Positions 62,474 to 64,000 of a stretch of DNA of 64,000 nucleotides are shown one piece after another; within the stretch, counting starts at the first letter, position 1; every line of letters begins with the position of its first letter. Origin of the DNA: Methylophilaceae bacterium (GTDB taxonomy: Bacteria; Pseudomonadota; Gammaproteobacteria; Burkholderiales; Methylophilaceae). The stretch covers positions 186,001 through 250,000 of the forward strand of contig JABFRO010000001.1 in NCBI GenBank assembly GCA_013141125.1, read 5' to 3'. Under the pieces are notes generated by a model. It was not told the origin of the DNA and searched no databases. It saw only the letters and a list, made by a program, of their open reading frames with translations. A program made the translations under genes and the position numbers.

Positions 62474-64000
62474 ATGTTGAATGCATATCGTAATCATGTT
62501 TCCGAGCGCGCCGCCCTGGGTTTGCCGCCACTGCCTTTAACGGCTGAACAAGTGGCCTCCTTAGTTGAGCTGTTGAAAGCCCCGCCTGCTGGCGAAGCCT
62601 CTGTTTTAATGGATTTGCTGGAGAACCGTATTCCAGCGGGAGTAGATCAGGCCGCTTATGTAAAAGCGGCTTTTTTGGCGGATATTGCACATGGTACGGC
62701 GGTGTCTGCGCTAATCACACCTACACGTGCAGTAGTGCTGCTGGGTACCATGCTGGGTGGCTACAACGTGCAGGTTCTAGTGGGTTTGCTGGATACTCCT
62801 ATGGCCGAGCAGGTCGCTAAAACGCTCTCCAATACCATTTTGATGTTTGATGCGTTTCATGATGTGGCTGAAAAAATGCAGGCGGGTAATGGTCATGCCA
62901 AAAAATTGATTGAATCCTGGGCGGCGGGCGAGTGGTTCACTAACCGCCCGGTATTGGCGGATGAAATTCGCGCTGTAGTGTTCAAGGTGCCGGGTGAAAC
63001 CAATACCGACGACTTGTCTCCTGCGCAGGAAGCGTGGTCGCGGCCGGATATTCCTTTGCATGCCAAAGCCATGCTGGTGAGCAAAATGCCTAATGGCTTG
63101 GCAGATATTGAAGCCTTGAAGCAAAAAGGGTTTACCTCTGGCCTATGTGGGCGATGTGGTTGGCACGGGCTCATCACGCAAATCTGCAATCAACTCCGTG
63201 CAATGGTTAATGGGCGATGATATTCCCAATATTCCCAACAAACGCACGGGCGGCATTGTCATTGGCGGCAAGATTGCGCCTATCTTTTTTAATACCGCTG
63301 AAGACTCCGGTGCGTTTCCGCTGCAATGTGATGTGTATCAAATGAATACGGGTGACGTGATTGTGATTCGTCCCTATGAAGGCAAAGTGCTGAATGCACA
63401 AGGCGAGGAAATCGCCCGTTTTGATATGACACCGCTCACATTGCCGGATGAAGTGCGTGCCGGTGGCCGCATTCCGCTGATTAGCGGGCGTGATTTAACT
63501 GCTAAAGCGCGACTGGCCTTGGATTTGCCGCCTACGGATTTGTTCATCAAACCGATTGCCCCCAAAGATACCGGTAAAGGCTATACGCTAGCGCAAAAAA
63601 TGGTGGGTAAGGCTTGCGGTGTCACTGGCATTCGCCCCGGTACCTACTGTGAACCAAAAATTACCACCGTAGGCTCGCAGGATACCACTGGTGCCATGAC
63701 GCGCGATGAGTTGAAGGAGCTGGCTTGTTTGGGCTTCTCCGCTGATTTGGTGATGCAGAGCTTCTGCCACACAGCGGCTTATCCCAAGCCGGTGGATATT
63801 AAATTGCAACACAGCCTGCCTGAATTTATGTCCAGCCGAGGCGGTGTAAGTTTGCGTCCGGGGGATGGCGTGATTCACTCCTGGCTCAATCGCATGATAC
63901 TGCCCGATACCGTAGGCACCGGTGGCGATTCGCACACGCGCTTCCCGATTGGCATTTCCTTCCCCGCCGGTTCCGGTTTGGTGGCATTTGCGGCGGCCAT
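62474..64000 (+). CDS. acnB: Aconitate hydratase B, frameshifted and running off the window
   Basis: TCA-cycle [4Fe-4S] enzyme converting citrate to isocitrate (and often 2-methyl-aconitate). The N-terminal domain is standard AcnB ([38 protein letters not shown]). At about 63127 the frame changes: the first frame stops at 63220 while [41 protein letters not shown] and [12 protein letters not shown] continue in the next frame to the window edge. Dropping one G of the AAAAAGGG run restores the enzyme. Because acnB is usually essential for the TCA cycle, a sequencing indel is the likeliest cause. The C-terminal cluster-binding domain is only partly visible. Confidence 0.9.

Overview
The window looks like chromosomal DNA of a betaproteobacterium. 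I infer a chemolithotrophic Nitrosomonadales-type lineage (Gallionella, Sulfuricella or Nitrotoga relatives). The grounds are the pilD-coaE-zapD-yacG block, the Nudix/ThiE fusion next to a DUF815 ATPase and argJ, a flavocytochrome c sulfide dehydrogenase, CbbQ/CbbO RuBisCO-activase-type genes beside a beta carbonic anhydrase, hopanoid-type HpnC/HpnD, and a gene density and GC content typical of such genomes. Genus cannot be fixed from the sequence alone. I found no rRNA, tRNA or CRISPR array.

Layout. 1-7.3 kb: an incomplete di-heme cytochrome c peroxidase, then pilD-coaE-zapD-yacG and a PCu(A)C copper chaperone on the plus strand, facing a tightly overlapping minus-strand run (argJ, DUF815 ATPase, Nudix-ThiE fusion, small YtkA/FixH-like anchored protein). 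7.4-15.3 kb: accessory genes (GST, NRDE-like protein, small membrane proteins, Sel1 protein, YceI, beta-helix protein, ThpR, a frameshifted exonuclease/GIY-YIG gene). 15.3-21.6 kb: a frameshifted ABC exporter, then a three-gene plus-strand cluster of a large AAA ATPase with a novel N-terminal half, an FAD amine-oxidase-like protein and a Rieske ferredoxin. 21.7-29.8 kb: purL, an ankyrin protein, and a sulfur/periplasmic redox cluster (broken cytochrome c subunit, fccB, sorbosone-dehydrogenase-like protein, exported unknown).

29.9-41.4 kb: an orphan PAS histidine kinase, tpm, rlmJ, a zinc CDF pump, family-5 UDG, a tautomerase, an MgtC/DUF4010 protein, an exported MsrB-MsrA pair, and a four-gene operon (membrane protein, winged-helix regulator, two lipoproteins) whose canonical promoter is overlaid by a perfect inverted repeat. 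A small palindromic repeat island follows. 41.4-50.6 kb: a giant DUF748 protein, a Sel1-type protein, a graveyard of vapBC toxin-antitoxin remnants, then cbbQ-cbbO and carbonic anhydrase. 50.6-56.4 kb: an overlapping minus-strand run with an ABC-2 exporter, a TauE/SafE permease, gluQ, DUF3301, a phage-holin-family protein and hpnD-hpnC. 56.8-64 kb: galU, hpt, an S4 RNA-binding protein, typA with a strong bidirectional terminator, an LpxO-like hydroxylase, an unknown gene and acnB running off the edge.

Two cross-cutting points. First, at least eight reading-frame breaks occur in 64 kb, several at short homopolymers and one in acnB, so residual indel errors in the sequence are likely alongside real decay; the vapC copy with an extra in-frame stop is better explained by decay. 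Second, the most unusual biology I see is the AAA/amine-oxidase/Rieske cluster, the HpnC homologue that has lost most of its catalytic aspartates, and the operator-promoter at 40960-41003.
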